From positions 1 to 40,534 of IMG/VR virus record IMGVR_UViG_3300017776_000043: a stretch of 40,534 nt of DNA; one strand, 5' to 3'. This document shows, piece after piece, positions 17,201 through 25,805 of this stretch (positions are counted from its first letter, which is position 1; each line of letters starts with the position of its first letter). A program made the translations under genes and the position numbers. The notes beneath the pieces were generated by a model. The model did not search any database, was not told the DNA's origin, and worked only from the letters and a program-made list of their open reading frames with translations. The DNA is from a virus.

Positions 17201-19460
17201 CTAGAGTATTTGATGGGGTTGCGGGAATCTGAGAAGAAAATCCTGCTTCACCTAAAATATTTTTAACTTCACCTTGTTCGGTAACTACGATTTTATCTGA
17301 ACGAGGGACATAATATGTTACGTCACCTTGGAAGATATCACCATTAGCAGGGATTTCATTTTGTGATGAAGTAGTAAATACATTACTAGAGTTTACCGCA
17401 GAACGGAAATCAATTACGTCACGTAAGTTTACGGATGTTCTAGGCCCGACTTTGAATGCGGGTATCTTGTCATAATCAACCTTACCTTCGTAAGAGTTAA
17501 CTGAGAAGTAATCTCCATTACCATGAACAAAATGTTTAAATGCACAGTAAACTGTTCCGTTTTGAGTCTCTCCACCATTTAATACTAATCGACCATTACC
17601 ATAGAATCCTGCTCGTTGACCATCATCAACAGTAAATTGATGAGAGATATCTGTACCACCAGAATTAGTTAGTCTAATTGATTGTACACTATAGACATCA
17701 GTTTTACCTAAATCTAGATATTTTGCACCAGTTAAAGAATCGGTTGATAATGTTGCGGTTGCAGTTGCATCGGTTAATGTCTTTGGTCTAACTACTGGGG
17801 ATGCTTTGTTAATTTTATGATATACGATAGCATTAGCAGATGCTACATTACTAACAGTCATAGAGGTAGTACCAGAAGTACCAAAAGTTGCACCAGTTTG
17901 TACAGCACCAGTAGATGCATTAATAACAATCCAATCACTTGTATTGGTATAGGTTTCACCAGTCACAGTCAAGTTAGGCATAGAGAATGAACTTGAAGAA
18001 TTAGAAATCGTAGCAGAAACTCTTTGAACTTCAAAGTCAACGTCTGTAATTGCTCTTGGTCTTGGATTAGGAAGAGGATATACTAAGTTTACTTTAGTTG
18101 CATCCTTAATCACTGCTTTACTAGATTCAAAAACAGGGATTGCTCTATTAGTTGTACTAGTACCAAGTGTTTTAATATTTCGGAAAGACTGTCCACTATT
18201 CATCTTGATATCAAATAGATAGACTTTAAAATTAACACCACTCTTTTCTACAAAACGAACTCTTGCTGTACCTGTAATACTTGCAGCAGGATTAGTAGTA
18301 GATGTTGATAGATTAACTGTCTTAAACAATGAACCAATGTCGCCCTTTAGTTCACTACATAAGACAAATTGACCATAACTAATACCAGTTACTTCATTCT
18401 CTAAAGTTACATCAGTTCTTGGTTTTGGAATAGTAATAGGTGTAGGTTTTTCTGTTGCACCACGATGTCCGTTTACATATGCAACACCATCTGATACAGA
18501 TGCGACTAGATTAGTCGCTGAGTCACTGAAATCAACAGTGAAGTCTTTTGCAATATAATCTCCACTCTCTTCTTTTGTTCTTTGTGCAACAAGTGTATTA
18601 GGTGCATTGTAATTATCTGCACCAGTTACTTGGTCAACTACATTACCATCAACAATATCACAATAGAAGACAAAGTTTTCATCTGAGGCAACGTCATCTT
18701 TTGTTGTTAAAGTAAGTTTAATTCGGTATCTATCAGCGCCAGGCGAAGATAGGTTAGGATTTGCACCCTGATTATCATACAATTCATTAGTATCCGCAAC
18801 AGTAATAATATCTTCTGTTACTTTAAAACCAATAACTTTAGTAGGATATCTTGTATATTTTGATATAATAAGTGATTGAGGTTTAGCGAATACAAAATGA
18901 CCACGAGTAAAGAAATCACCCGCAGCATTTGATACTTGACAACCACGTCCTACAGCAGGGTTTGCAATAGTGTTTGTTGATTGTGTTGTAAATGTAAAAC
19001 TACCACTTGTGATATCTACACCCGATTGCATACGAACTGGGTTTGTTCCAACGTCACCACCAGAGGTGTTTGTGTATTGAACATATAGTGTTGCTGGGTC
19101 TGAACCTGTAGCAGTCACGACCTCTAGAACTCTTGCAGCAGTACTTGTTGCGGCATGTGTGAACTCAAGTCCTATTAAAACAGAAGTATCGTCTGGTAAA
19201 GTTCTTACTGAAGTATCTAGTTTAATAAATTCATAATCACTATTGACGTGAGGGCCGCCTGGATTTACGGCAGCACCGTCTTTAAAGACGTTCCGACCAA
19301 ATCTCCCGATTTCCTCTTGAATGATTGTTTGTAGTTGAGTAAGTTCACGTGCTTGAACCGCTCTACCACTGTTAAAAAGGACACGATGATAATTATCACT
19401 GTCCTTAAAATCATCCTTATAGGTTGATTGGAATACGTTAGATGTAAATGTCTTTGGCAT
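14262..19460 (-). CDS. Giant DUF4815-like baseplate/fibre structural protein (1732 aa)
   Basis: The N-terminus (DSDNYHRVLFNSGRAVQARELTQLQTIIQEEIGRFGRNVFKDG) is the hallmark of the DUF4815-type structural protein of marine T4-like phages. The middle has a helical segment (ISELENRIDKLEEVTTLSMLELD) and a glycine/Trp-rich low-complexity stretch (GEFGIGGGGGGIGNLFGG). After about residue 1150 come beta-rich domains containing FVTKVQTYFQSKD and PETDYCIVLLAES. It sits immediately downstream of gp8, where T4 has gp9-gp10-gp11, so it probably replaces those wedge-tip and fibre-attachment proteins; that is inference from position. The start is the only ATG with the conserved N-terminus. The stop overlaps the next ATG by one base. 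Confidence 0.8.
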   Translation of the reverse strand: MPKTFTSNVFQSTYKDDFKDSDNYHRVLFNSGRAVQARELTQLQTIIQEEIGRFGRNVFKDGAAVNPGGPHVNSDYEFIKLDTSVRTLPDDTSVLIGLEFTHAATSTAARVLEVVTATGSDPATLYVQYTNTSGGDVGTNPVRMQSGVDITSGSFTFTTQSTNTIANPAVGRGCQVSNAAGDFFTRGHFVFAKPQSLIISKYTRYPTKVIGFKVTEDIITVADTNELYDNQGANPNLSSPGADRYRIKLTLTTKDDVASDENFVFYCDIVDGNVVDQVTGADNYNAPNTLVAQRTKEESGDYIAKDFTVDFSDSATNLVASVSDGVAYVNGHRGATEKPTPITIPKPRTDVTLENEVTGISYGQFVLCSELKGDIGSLFKTVNLSTSTTNPAASITGTARVRFVEKSGVNFKVYLFDIKMNSGQSFRNIKTLGTSTTNRAIPVFESSKAVIKDATKVNLVYPLPNPRPRAITDVDFEVQRVSATISNSSSSFSMPNLTVTGETYTNTSDWIVINASTGAVQTGATFGTSGTTSMTVSNVASANAIVYHKINKASPVVRPKTLTDATATATLSTDSLTGAKYLDLGKTDVYSVQSIRLTNSGGTDISHQFTVDDGQRAGFYGNGRLVLNGGETQNGTVYCAFKHFVHGNGDYFSVNSYEGKVDYDKIPAFKVGPRTSVNLRDVIDFRSAVNSSNVFTTSSQNEIPANGDIFQGDVTYYVPRSDKIVVTEQGEVKNILGEAGFSSQIPATPSNTLGLFELEHNAYGLNDSDVVVTPLKAKGFTMKDISELENRIDKLEEVTTLSMLELDTSSLLVLDSAGNSRMKSGFFVDNFANRSFSDAENSEYRAAIDPTKGLLSCATFEDNVGLVYDSAASSNTILKGDTIFLNYTHVESISQPVISGTENVNPFAVITGEGNLTLSPASDEWFQTAYKPANVINKTAEEQLGDLNEGNLAVGTAQQRGFAGGSGAWMWSGAPFIPLIGFGEFGIGGGGGGIGNLFGGWRGAGQWNWSGLNTQRSSNGINRTGVSTTNDGTFTSRTSSFSQNVVVGNRTVRKIVGDKTVSLTFLPFIRSREVSFRAEGLRPNTRYFPFFDGTDVATFCKEKAFQRHASGTFLSGKENRLATTHPEGSSNLISNSNGEIEGSFFIPSSETNRFRAGTREFKLLDISKNDDDAALSHASNNYVAQGTLDTRQETITSTRITQKRTRRWTETTRVRNRDPLAQSFTVTKPSGMFVTKVQTYFQSKDTSIPVELQIRPMVNGAPSSTEIIGNASKFLNPSAVNLPASQTQAAVLNAPTTFEFDEPIFLNPETDYCIVLLAESIDYNAYVAETYAFELGSTEKRISRQPSMGSLFKSQNGKTWEPDQTKDLAFKIFTADFDTAGGYAVFENAALEKESISSNPFFTTSSDATVTMLFPNHGYDVSDTITISGAVGGNGLSAGNINGNRTVTHADGFGIKFEAGSNANAGGRVGGDAVKADRQVLFDTVVPEFTTLQPDDTNITYNVKFTSGKSFASIGQTRYQKDITYSSEIRIGDENYFTTPRLIAKTANESVELGSGVKSATFKVNMTTVRGDVSPLVDAQRVSLKTTNNIIDNQAAATAAGFNVPLNYVAETTAFGGSSLAKHMTTVGVLEEPAVGLKLIIGCLRPVGSDFDLYWRVAQDGDNIFDIDWTLESPEQTIAADERNFRDYRFLIGGDGGDVDAFSQYQFKIVMRTNNSAKVPFFKDLRAIAMAT

Positions 19461-19469
19461 GTCTATACC

Positions 19470-20828
19470 TTAAATTTGGATTACGATTTTAATATCTTCA
19501 GTCTGGTCAGCACTACGAGTAACCGCTGCACGGTTATCTATGTAGAGTACTTCTCCAGAGAAAGTGTCAATTTCTGGGTTTACATATGGATGGAAAGAAC
19601 CGTTTAGAACTCCCGCACCATTACCATTTGTTTCTGATATGTTCTCACCTGAACCAAAATTACCGAAACCAGTCTCTTCGGTTTGGTGATACCATATATT
19701 AGAAGAGTCTACTTTATCAATCAATGCTTTGATTCCAGAAGTTGAACCTAATATCTGGTTATCTGCGGTAAACCCTTGAGTTACACTTGATAATACTAGT
19801 TTCTTTAGACCAATACCTGTAGAGGCAGTGAAGTCTACTGTACCCGCACTATCTTTTAAATTTCTAATTAAACCAACTTGACGGAAGTCATTACCAATAA
19901 TAAAGTCATTTCCTTCTGCACCAGATGGTTTTGCGTTAAACATAATTGAGGTAGCACGAAGGTCATCTCTTGGGTCTCCCCCAAGTCCTATTGGAGTACT
20001 AATAACTGCTCTAACTGCGGCTGGTTTAGTTGGAGCTCCACCACCCGTTATAGTAACATCTGCATAGTCATATCCTGAACCTAATGTGTATGCACCAGAA
20101 CTATCGATAAGTTCTACTTTAACTACTTGTCCACCAGAAATTGTTGCGTTTGCTTTTGCCTTTGTTCCGTTACCTGTTACGTTGACTGTTGGTGTGCTTG
20201 AATATCCACTACCACCCGAATCAACCTGATAACCTGTAATTTGTCCTATAATTGCCGCATTCTGAACTGCAAGTTGTTCAACGTCAGCAGCGGGTGAATC
20301 TGAGTCAGTTGCACCCTGTAATTTAATTGGTAAATAGTTTGCAGAGATGTATTTGTTTGCGTCTAAAGCACTGATAGAGTATAAGAATTTCCAAATGTAA
20401 CCGTCTGCGGTATCAAATGCAACACCCGTTGTATTACCTGTAGGTTGAACAGTTGATGTCTGTGCTTGTCCTGCCGCATTTCTAGATTGTTGAATACACA
20501 TGTATACTTGGTTATTGTCATTCATAACATAGTATGACTGAGCAGGATATCCTACTGACGCATCGTCATATGCAGAATAAATTGCACCAGAAGACCAGTT
20601 ATATCTGGGAACAACAAAGGATAAATCAATAATGTTTTTTGCAGATTGTATTCCAAGACGGAAGTTTCTTTCTTCTCTTGCAGAACTTATTACAGTTGGT
20701 GCAACGTCAGAATCGTTCCAATCTTCAGAGCGACCTATTACTGCAAAGTAATTTTCACTTGCGGAATCAAAATCTGATTTGATATCCTTTAATACTTGTT
20801 TCTTTAAATCTTGAGTTATAATCGCCAT
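19470..20828 (-). CDS. gp8: Baseplate wedge protein gp8
   Basis: A 452-aa protein with the gp8 pattern: NYFAVIGRSEDWND (residues 26-39), VVPRYNWSSGAIYSAYDD (72-89), an SYYVMNDNNQVYMCI strand (about 98-112) and DGYIWKFLYSISALDANKY. In T4, gp8 is a dimeric wedge component that joins the gp10/gp7/gp53/gp6 assembly. Marine T4-like gp8 proteins share these motifs. A middle region with VDSGGSGYSSTPTVNVTG repeats looks like a beta-rich insert. It lies 5 bases after the upstream gene and 9 bases before the 1732-aa gene, within the baseplate block. Confidence 0.8.
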   Translation of the reverse strand: MAIITQDLKKQVLKDIKSDFDSASENYFAVIGRSEDWNDSDVAPTVISSAREERNFRLGIQSAKNIIDLSFVVPRYNWSSGAIYSAYDDASVGYPAQSYYVMNDNNQVYMCIQQSRNAAGQAQTSTVQPTGNTTGVAFDTADGYIWKFLYSISALDANKYISANYLPIKLQGATDSDSPAADVEQLAVQNAAIIGQITGYQVDSGGSGYSSTPTVNVTGNGTKAKANATISGGQVVKVELIDSSGAYTLGSGYDYADVTITGGGAPTKPAAVRAVISTPIGLGGDPRDDLRATSIMFNAKPSGAEGNDFIIGNDFRQVGLIRNLKDSAGTVDFTASTGIGLKKLVLSSVTQGFTADNQILGSTSGIKALIDKVDSSNIWYHQTEETGFGNFGSGENISETNGNGAGVLNGSFHPYVNPEIDTFSGEVLYIDNRAAVTRSADQTEDIKIVIQI

Positions 20829-20833
20829 TTCAA

Positions 20834-21859
20834 TTACCCTATTGTTGTGCCATTATTTGACACGAAAAACCATTTGCTTTTAGTTGAGTTCCATACTAGT
20901 ATACATCCGTCACCTTCTCCGAAAGAGATATGGCCATTATTACTTACACCATGGATATTTGAAGTATTACCTACAGTAAGTCTTGCTTCACCCGCACCAA
21001 CGTTACTGAAGTATTTTACTTCCCCTTGAATTGTTCCATCTCCGATAGTTGGAAGGATTTGTGAACCAGAATTAAATACTGTTAATGGTTCGTTTAAATC
21101 AATAGCAGTTGTTGATGCAACATCTGTTCCTTTTTCAAGAACAAGTTTGTTTTTAATTTCAACCGCACCAGTACCTTTTGCAGCAAGTTCAAGACTAATG
21201 TTAGCGTCACCACCGTCTACATCAATAGATGGACTGTTACCTGTGGCACTGTTTGACATAGTAACAAAGTTAACTGCACTTGCGGTCTTTACAAATTTTA
21301 AATATTCGTTGTCTGCACTATCTACTAGTAAAGACCCGCCTGAGATACCACCAAACTTAGGATTGTTAACTGTCAATCCACCAATAGTTTTGTTGAGTAA
21401 CGTTTGTGTTGCATTTGCAAATACAAATGTATCATTACTCTGTAGGACTGGTAACGCAATATTACGATTTGCACTTATATCACCTACGGTTACATTGTAC
21501 GTATGACTTGCATTCGCATCTCGAATCTTAGGTGTTGTCATTGTCGGAACAAGAATAGTCTTGTTAGATAATGTCTGAGAACAAGAGTCTAATATTAATG
21601 TTCCACTGTCATCTGGAATATAGACGTTATTATCTTGTGTTGGTTCAACTGGAGAAACTATAGTCTGGTGGGCATTCACTGCCAATCCTTCAAAGATTGC
21701 ACCCCCCGCTGCAAGTTTTACGTTTGCAGTAGCAGAATCTCCACCAATAGAGGTGTAGAGTTCTGTAAAGTTCTCATTTATTTTCTGAGCAGCAGTACGT
21801 AAGGTATCACCTGTACCATCGTTTGCTGTAGTTCCTCTGTTTAGTGTTTGTTTCGCCAT
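20834..21859 (-). CDS. Fibre-like virion structural protein (341 aa)
   Basis: It opens with the motif LNRGTTANDGTGDTLRTAAQKINENFTELY, common in marine phage structural proteins. The body has TLSNKTI/TLLNKTI repeats typical of phage fibre shafts, followed by strand-rich Gly/Asn sequence. The C-terminus (GCILVWNSTKSKWFFVSNNG) has the look of a fibre tip or trimerisation end. A late promoter lies 22 bases before its ATG. Its position between gpI/gp7-like and gp8 suggests a baseplate-attached short fibre; the exact role is unknown. Confidence 0.7.
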   Translation of the reverse strand: MAKQTLNRGTTANDGTGDTLRTAAQKINENFTELYTSIGGDSATANVKLAAGGAIFEGLAVNAHQTIVSPVEPTQDNNVYIPDDSGTLILDSCSQTLSNKTILVPTMTTPKIRDANASHTYNVTVGDISANRNIALPVLQSNDTFVFANATQTLLNKTIGGLTVNNPKFGGISGGSLLVDSADNEYLKFVKTASAVNFVTMSNSATGNSPSIDVDGGDANISLELAAKGTGAVEIKNKLVLEKGTDVASTTAIDLNEPLTVFNSGSQILPTIGDGTIQGEVKYFSNVGAGEARLTVGNTSNIHGVSNNGHISFGEGDGCILVWNSTKSKWFFVSNNGTTIG

Positions 21860-21881
21860 TTGATAATCCGTCTGTTTAATC

Positions 21882-21889
21882 TATTTATA
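21882..21889 (-). promoter_or_regulatory. T4-type late promoter TATAAATA
   Basis: The minus strand reads CTTATAAATAGATT in the 41-base gap after the 337-aa gene. The ATG of the 341-aa fibre-like gene is 22 bases downstream. This is the only sizeable gap in this part of the operon, which supports real promoter function for the downstream fibre and gp8 genes. Confidence 0.72.
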
Positions 21890-21900
21890 AGTCTTTTACA

Positions 21901-22914
21901 CTATAATGTAAAACTTTTTAGGTATTGGTCACTATCTGCACTATAAAAAATATGTTTCTCTTGGTCAATCGTTTCCCAATGGAAATGATTTGATAAATCC
22001 ATACCATTTGTTTCAAACTGGTCAGAATCATCAAATGTTGGAGATGTTGCAGTTTGTGCTTCTCTTAATGATGAATACTGATTTTCAATAGTCTGTATAG
22101 TATTTGGTCTGAACCCTCTGATATCAGTAAGTTCTGCATTAATTCTACTTAACATACCATCTGAATCACTATATAGGTCATCAACAAGTGCAGTTAAATC
22201 TAGTGTTGGTAACACATTGAACGACCCTGTATTTTCAATAGTAATAGGTGGTGGTGGTTCAAGTTGAACTAATGGAGCGGTAATTTCATCTGTTCCCACA
22301 GATACAATTTGCACTTCACTACCAACAAACATGCCAGCAGGATGGACGAACAACTTATATGGTTCTTTCCATTCTGTTTCTGCAATTTCAGACTTGACAA
22401 GTAGTGCAAAAGTCTGGTATAATTTGTTATCGGTAATAAACTTCTGAGAGTTAAAACCAATCTTAGAATCCTCTTCCCCAACCTTAAATATATTTTTCTT
22501 AGTATAGATTACGTCTGGGTCAATGGAAAAGAATGTTCTAAAGAATTGTTGTATTGAATACAATGTTCCTTTTGAACGATATAATGTATTTGAATACTTT
22601 GCTGCAGCTCTTTTATCTGCAAATCCTTCAAAGAAAGATTGACCCAATAAAAGTTCATCTTCGATATAGGACAAAAGTTCTATATCATTCTGAGTAATAT
22701 CACGGTTAAGGAACAACTCACTAATCAAACGAGAAGGAGACTCAGACCCCGTCTCAAAATGATAGTACTCCTCCAAAAGACTTATGAGTTTTGGATATGT
22801 ACCTCTAAAGAACTCAGGAAGAACCTCTTGGATTTGATTTTTAGGAAAGGTAATATCTCTCCTATTTAAATCAATCAGAGTATCGTTCTTGCCATGTAGA
22901 TGGTTTATTGCCAT
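21901..22914 (-). CDS. Baseplate wedge protein in the gpI/gp7 position (337 aa)
   Basis: The N-terminal about 150 residues are helical and contain FFRGTYPKLISLLEEYYHF, LFLNRDITQNDIELLSYIEDEL and KYSNTLYRSKGTLYSIQQFFRTFF. The segment YRSKGT..SI..FFR is reminiscent of P2 gpI-type tail proteins. In contractile phages the order gp25 (W), gp6 (J), gp7 (I) is strongly conserved, and this gene directly follows gp25 and gp6, overlapping gp6 by one base. T4 gp7 is much longer (over 1000 aa), so this would be the minimal form. The C-terminal half has PPPPITIENTG and an acidic Ser/Asp tail. The assignment rests mainly on synteny. Confidence 0.6.
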   Translation of the reverse strand: MAINHLHGKNDTLIDLNRRDITFPKNQIQEVLPEFFRGTYPKLISLLEEYYHFETGSESPSRLISELFLNRDITQNDIELLSYIEDELLLGQSFFEGFADKRAAAKYSNTLYRSKGTLYSIQQFFRTFFSIDPDVIYTKKNIFKVGEEDSKIGFNSQKFITDNKLYQTFALLVKSEIAETEWKEPYKLFVHPAGMFVGSEVQIVSVGTDEITAPLVQLEPPPPITIENTGSFNVLPTLDLTALVDDLYSDSDGMLSRINAELTDIRGFRPNTIQTIENQYSSLREAQTATSPTFDDSDQFETNGMDLSNHFHWETIDQEKHIFYSADSDQYLKSFTL

Positions 22915-24740
22915 TACGTAGTGACTCCAGTGTCAACATCTACGATACGACTAAACGATTGACTCTTATCATGTTCAATAATATCTTCTCTGAATGGAGT
23001 AATTGCACTTTCATTAGCTGCGACTGCACTTACTTTAATAAATGATTCTGAACCAACAAAATTATCTATTTGTAATCCTACTATACTAATAGTGTCCTTA
23101 GTAAATGAACCAACGTTATCTACTATAACAATACGGTCATTCTGATTAAATACTTCTAGTTTATTAGTGTTTAGTTTGTTTCTAATGATACATGTCTTAT
23201 TTTTATATTGAAACGCATTTGAAGTAATGATATAATTTACATCATCGGTTTCAGAAATATTAGCAGCATATCTTAATGTATGGTCTTGAATCTTAGTTAA
23301 TGTAGGTGAGAACCTTCTCTGCATTCTAACTGTTGCACGAGATGATAAGATTGAGGGACTTACGTCATCTATCAAAGTTAATAGATTTGAACGTCTAAAT
23401 GATTGTCCAAATTTACCTGTGTTATCAGTAAAGTAATCACTAATCGTTGTGTTGACATTATCTTGAATTGTATTTCTAGAAAGTGTAGTCAAGCTAGGAT
23501 TAAATTGGAAGAATACTTCTGTCTCAATAAAAGTTTTTACTGGGTCAATAAACTCTAAACTAAAGGACGCTACTGATAATTGATTCGAAAGGTCTATAAT
23601 AGATTGTTTTGTTACGTCTTCTGTTACTGAATCTACATCTGCATTAAATAATACTGACATAAAGATTGTCCCAAACTTAGGGTCAAGTGCATCTTCACCA
23701 CCAAATGATTTTATATCTTTGATTAATGTGGAAAAGTTTCTTAATACTAGGGTAGAGTAATCAACCGCAGTTACCATTCGGTTCTGAGTTGCATACTGAA
23801 AAGGTGCAGTCTTACGAATGGATTCAATACTTTCTTTCTCACCACCACCAACTGCATTTGCAACAGTACTAACAACCACAGAGTAGTTACCACCCGCAAC
23901 TGATATTGTTGATTGTGGTTCGAATACTTTAGCGGTATCTGATTCAGAACCACTTGAGGCAAGATATGTCACAACAACTTTATTACCCGCATCTGGGGCT
24001 CTACCTAAAGTAGTTCCATTACCAAAAGTTAGTTCAAAGAATCCATTAGGTGATTCTTTTAGAATAAACAATGTTGATGCAATGTTAATTGTTGTTGCTT
24101 TTAGTAAGTTTGTATATGTTGCGAATGCAGAAGCGCCAGGCGTTTCATAGACACGAACCACCGCAGTATCAATATCCATATTTGCATCTGGAATAATATA
24201 AACTGCATTTTCTTCTTTTCTTGTTATAAGGAAAGTTTTTACTCTTTCTGTTCCTTCGAATACTTTAATGTTTTCATTACCAGACGCATCTTTAAATATA
24301 TACAGACCTTCACCATTATCACTTGCAGTTAAATCTTCTAGAGTTTGAAACACATATTCTGTAGTATCAACGGTTGAATTGAATTTAAAACCACTAGGTA
24401 TTTGAATGGTTGCAGTACGACCAGAAACACCACTTAAATTTACAGACATCTTAATAATTGCTTGAGAAGATGTTTTAGAATCTGGAATATATCCTATACC
24501 TTCTGAAAGAGATACCAATGAACTACGTAATTGTGCAGTACCAAGAAAAGATTCGTTCAATGCAAAGTTAGCAGTTAAACCATTGTAGTGTGTGTTGTAT
24601 GCAAGAACATCTAGGATGTTTGACAATCCAGACGCTTCAAAATTAAAGTCTGAAAACTCATTTTTTTCTGCGAGAAAAGTTTTTAGATTGTTTTTGATTG
24701 CATCAAAATCTAACGATGTCGATTTTATTGTTGTTGCCAT
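22914..24740 (-). CDS. gp6: Baseplate wedge protein gp6
   Basis: A 608-aa protein with the classic gp6/gpJ N-terminus: LDFDAIKNNLKTFLAEKNEFSDFNFEASGLSNILDVLAYNTHYN, then LNESFLGTAQLRSSLVSLSEGIGYIP. T4 gp6 forms the iris-like dimers that hold the wedges around the hub. The mid region VGGGEKESIESIRKTAPFQYATQNRMVTAVDY is the typical gpJ segment. Length is close to T4 gp6 (660 aa). The gene starts 1 base after gp25 ends and overlaps the next gene by one base. The call is secure. Confidence 0.95.
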   Translation of the reverse strand: MATTIKSTSLDFDAIKNNLKTFLAEKNEFSDFNFEASGLSNILDVLAYNTHYNGLTANFALNESFLGTAQLRSSLVSLSEGIGYIPDSKTSSQAIIKMSVNLSGVSGRTATIQIPSGFKFNSTVDTTEYVFQTLEDLTASDNGEGLYIFKDASGNENIKVFEGTERVKTFLITRKEENAVYIIPDANMDIDTAVVRVYETPGASAFATYTNLLKATTINIASTLFILKESPNGFFELTFGNGTTLGRAPDAGNKVVVTYLASSGSESDTAKVFEPQSTISVAGGNYSVVVSTVANAVGGGEKESIESIRKTAPFQYATQNRMVTAVDYSTLVLRNFSTLIKDIKSFGGEDALDPKFGTIFMSVLFNADVDSVTEDVTKQSIIDLSNQLSVASFSLEFIDPVKTFIETEVFFQFNPSLTTLSRNTIQDNVNTTISDYFTDNTGKFGQSFRRSNLLTLIDDVSPSILSSRATVRMQRRFSPTLTKIQDHTLRYAANISETDDVNYIITSNAFQYKNKTCIIRNKLNTNKLEVFNQNDRIVIVDNVGSFTKDTISIVGLQIDNFVGSESFIKVSAVAANESAITPFREDIIEHDKSQSFSRIVDVDTGVTT

Positions 24741-24741
24741 G

Positions 24742-25191
24742 TTATCTTAACCTTGCTAATGTTGTGGTGAATTCTACTTCTTCGGTTGTATTCACTACCT
24801 TAAATTTAATAGTTACGTCCAGACTGTGTCTATCAGGTTGCATTTTTACAATCACATTAAGGACTTCTGCTCTGGGTTCATATACTTCTATGTTCTGTAT
24901 TATACCTCTACGTAGAATAGAAGACTTTCCTTTGTCCGCTAATTCGAACAATTGTCCCCTTACATCTCCACCAAAATCAGGACGAAACGGTTTCTCTAGT
25001 CTATTTGTCATAACTAGTGTTTTGATTGACTGTTTCACTGCGGCACCATCCAGTTTTTTGAAGATTTCTCCACTGGTAGGTTTCACCTTAAATGAAAGGT
25101 CAACGTCAGAATACTGTCTCTCTCTACTAGTTGTTACTGTAGCAGATTGGAGATTAGTATCTTCCTGTGCGAATGCTCTACGTATTGCCAT
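24742..25191 (-). CDS. gp25: Baseplate wedge protein gp25 (GPW/gp25 family)
   Basis: A 149-aa protein containing the family core: YSDVDLSFKVKPTSGEIFKK at the N-terminus, then TLVMTNRLEKPFRPDFGGDVRGQLFE, and the conserved Glu-Pro-Arg (E105-P106-R107) in VYEPRAEVLNV. The EPR motif and the beta-sandwich are shared by T4 gp25, P2 gpW and type VI secretion TssE, which form the sheath-nucleating core of contractile baseplates. A TATAAATA motif ends 5 bases before the ATG. It is followed at once by gp6, the usual partner. Confidence 0.96.
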   Translation of the reverse strand: MAIRRAFAQEDTNLQSATVTTSRERQYSDVDLSFKVKPTSGEIFKKLDGAAVKQSIKTLVMTNRLEKPFRPDFGGDVRGQLFELADKGKSSILRRGIIQNIEVYEPRAEVLNVIVKMQPDRHSLDVTIKFKVVNTTEEVEFTTTLARLR

Positions 25192-25196
25192 ACTTC

Positions 25197-25204
25197 TATT
25201 TATA
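25197..25204 (-). promoter_or_regulatory. TATAAATA late-promoter motif 5 bases before gp25 ATG
   Basis: The minus strand reads TATAAATAGAAGT then ATG, within the 20-base gap after the 197-aa gene. T4 late transcription starts a few bases after the motif, so a transcript from here would begin almost at the gp25 start codon (leaderless or nearly so). The same geometry occurs at 35322. It may be a promoter, or a chance AT-rich gap. Confidence 0.5.
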
Positions 25205-25211
25205 ACCTTTT

Positions 25212-25805
25212 TTAGTCTTTCTCTTTAATTTCTACTAATTCATTTTTACTCATTAACTCATTATTAAAATGAGTACTAACATCCTTAGTAAAAGTTATAT
25301 CAAAACTACTTGGAACAGTCGGAAACTCTAGACCAATCTGACCAGTAAGTGTTTTATCTGGATTGTATGTGTCATAATCTAAGTAGATGTTCTTAAAATT
25401 AATATAATCTTTCCAATACTCTGCAACATCAAATGTTTTCTCTAGGTCAACATTTCCTTCTCTATCGATTACTTGATAATACACCAATCTACCGTCAGAT
25501 TTCTTCTGCATGGTTTCATCACCCGCATCAATAGATTTCAGGTCATACAAACCTTCTGATACTACTAGTCTTACTTTGTTAAAGTTTTCTGTATTACCGT
25601 TAATAATACTCATTGCTTCTGCTTGAAGATATAGATTTCTTGCAGTTTGTTTCCTTACAGATGCACTTTCAACATGATTGAACGGTGTTCTATCTCCATA
25701 TGCACCCAAGAACTTGGCAACGGTCACACCTTTTGCTAGTCTAGTTGCAGAATTAATACTACTTTGAAATTCTGGATTATATACTGGGTCTACTAATATT
25801 ATCAT
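25212..25805 (-). CDS. Conserved virion-region protein between gp5 needle and gp25 (197 aa)
   Basis: I do not recognise a named family. The protein starts IILVDPVYNPEFQSSINSATRLAKGV, has an Arg-rich helical segment (ESASVRKQTARNLYLQAEAMS), then mixed strands and an acidic, charged C-terminus (ELMSKNELVEIKEKD). It overlaps the beta-helix gene by 4 bases and precedes gp25, so it is embedded in the baseplate operon. Genes at this spot in related phages are usually baseplate components. A role at the hub-wedge interface is possible but unsupported by motifs. Confidence 0.6.
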   Translation of the reverse strand: MIILVDPVYNPEFQSSINSATRLAKGVTVAKFLGAYGDRTPFNHVESASVRKQTARNLYLQAEAMSIINGNTENFNKVRLVVSEGLYDLKSIDAGDETMQKKSDGRLVYYQVIDREGNVDLEKTFDVAEYWKDYINFKNIYLDYDTYNPDKTLTGQIGLEFPTVPSSFDITFTKDVSTHFNNELMSKNELVEIKEKD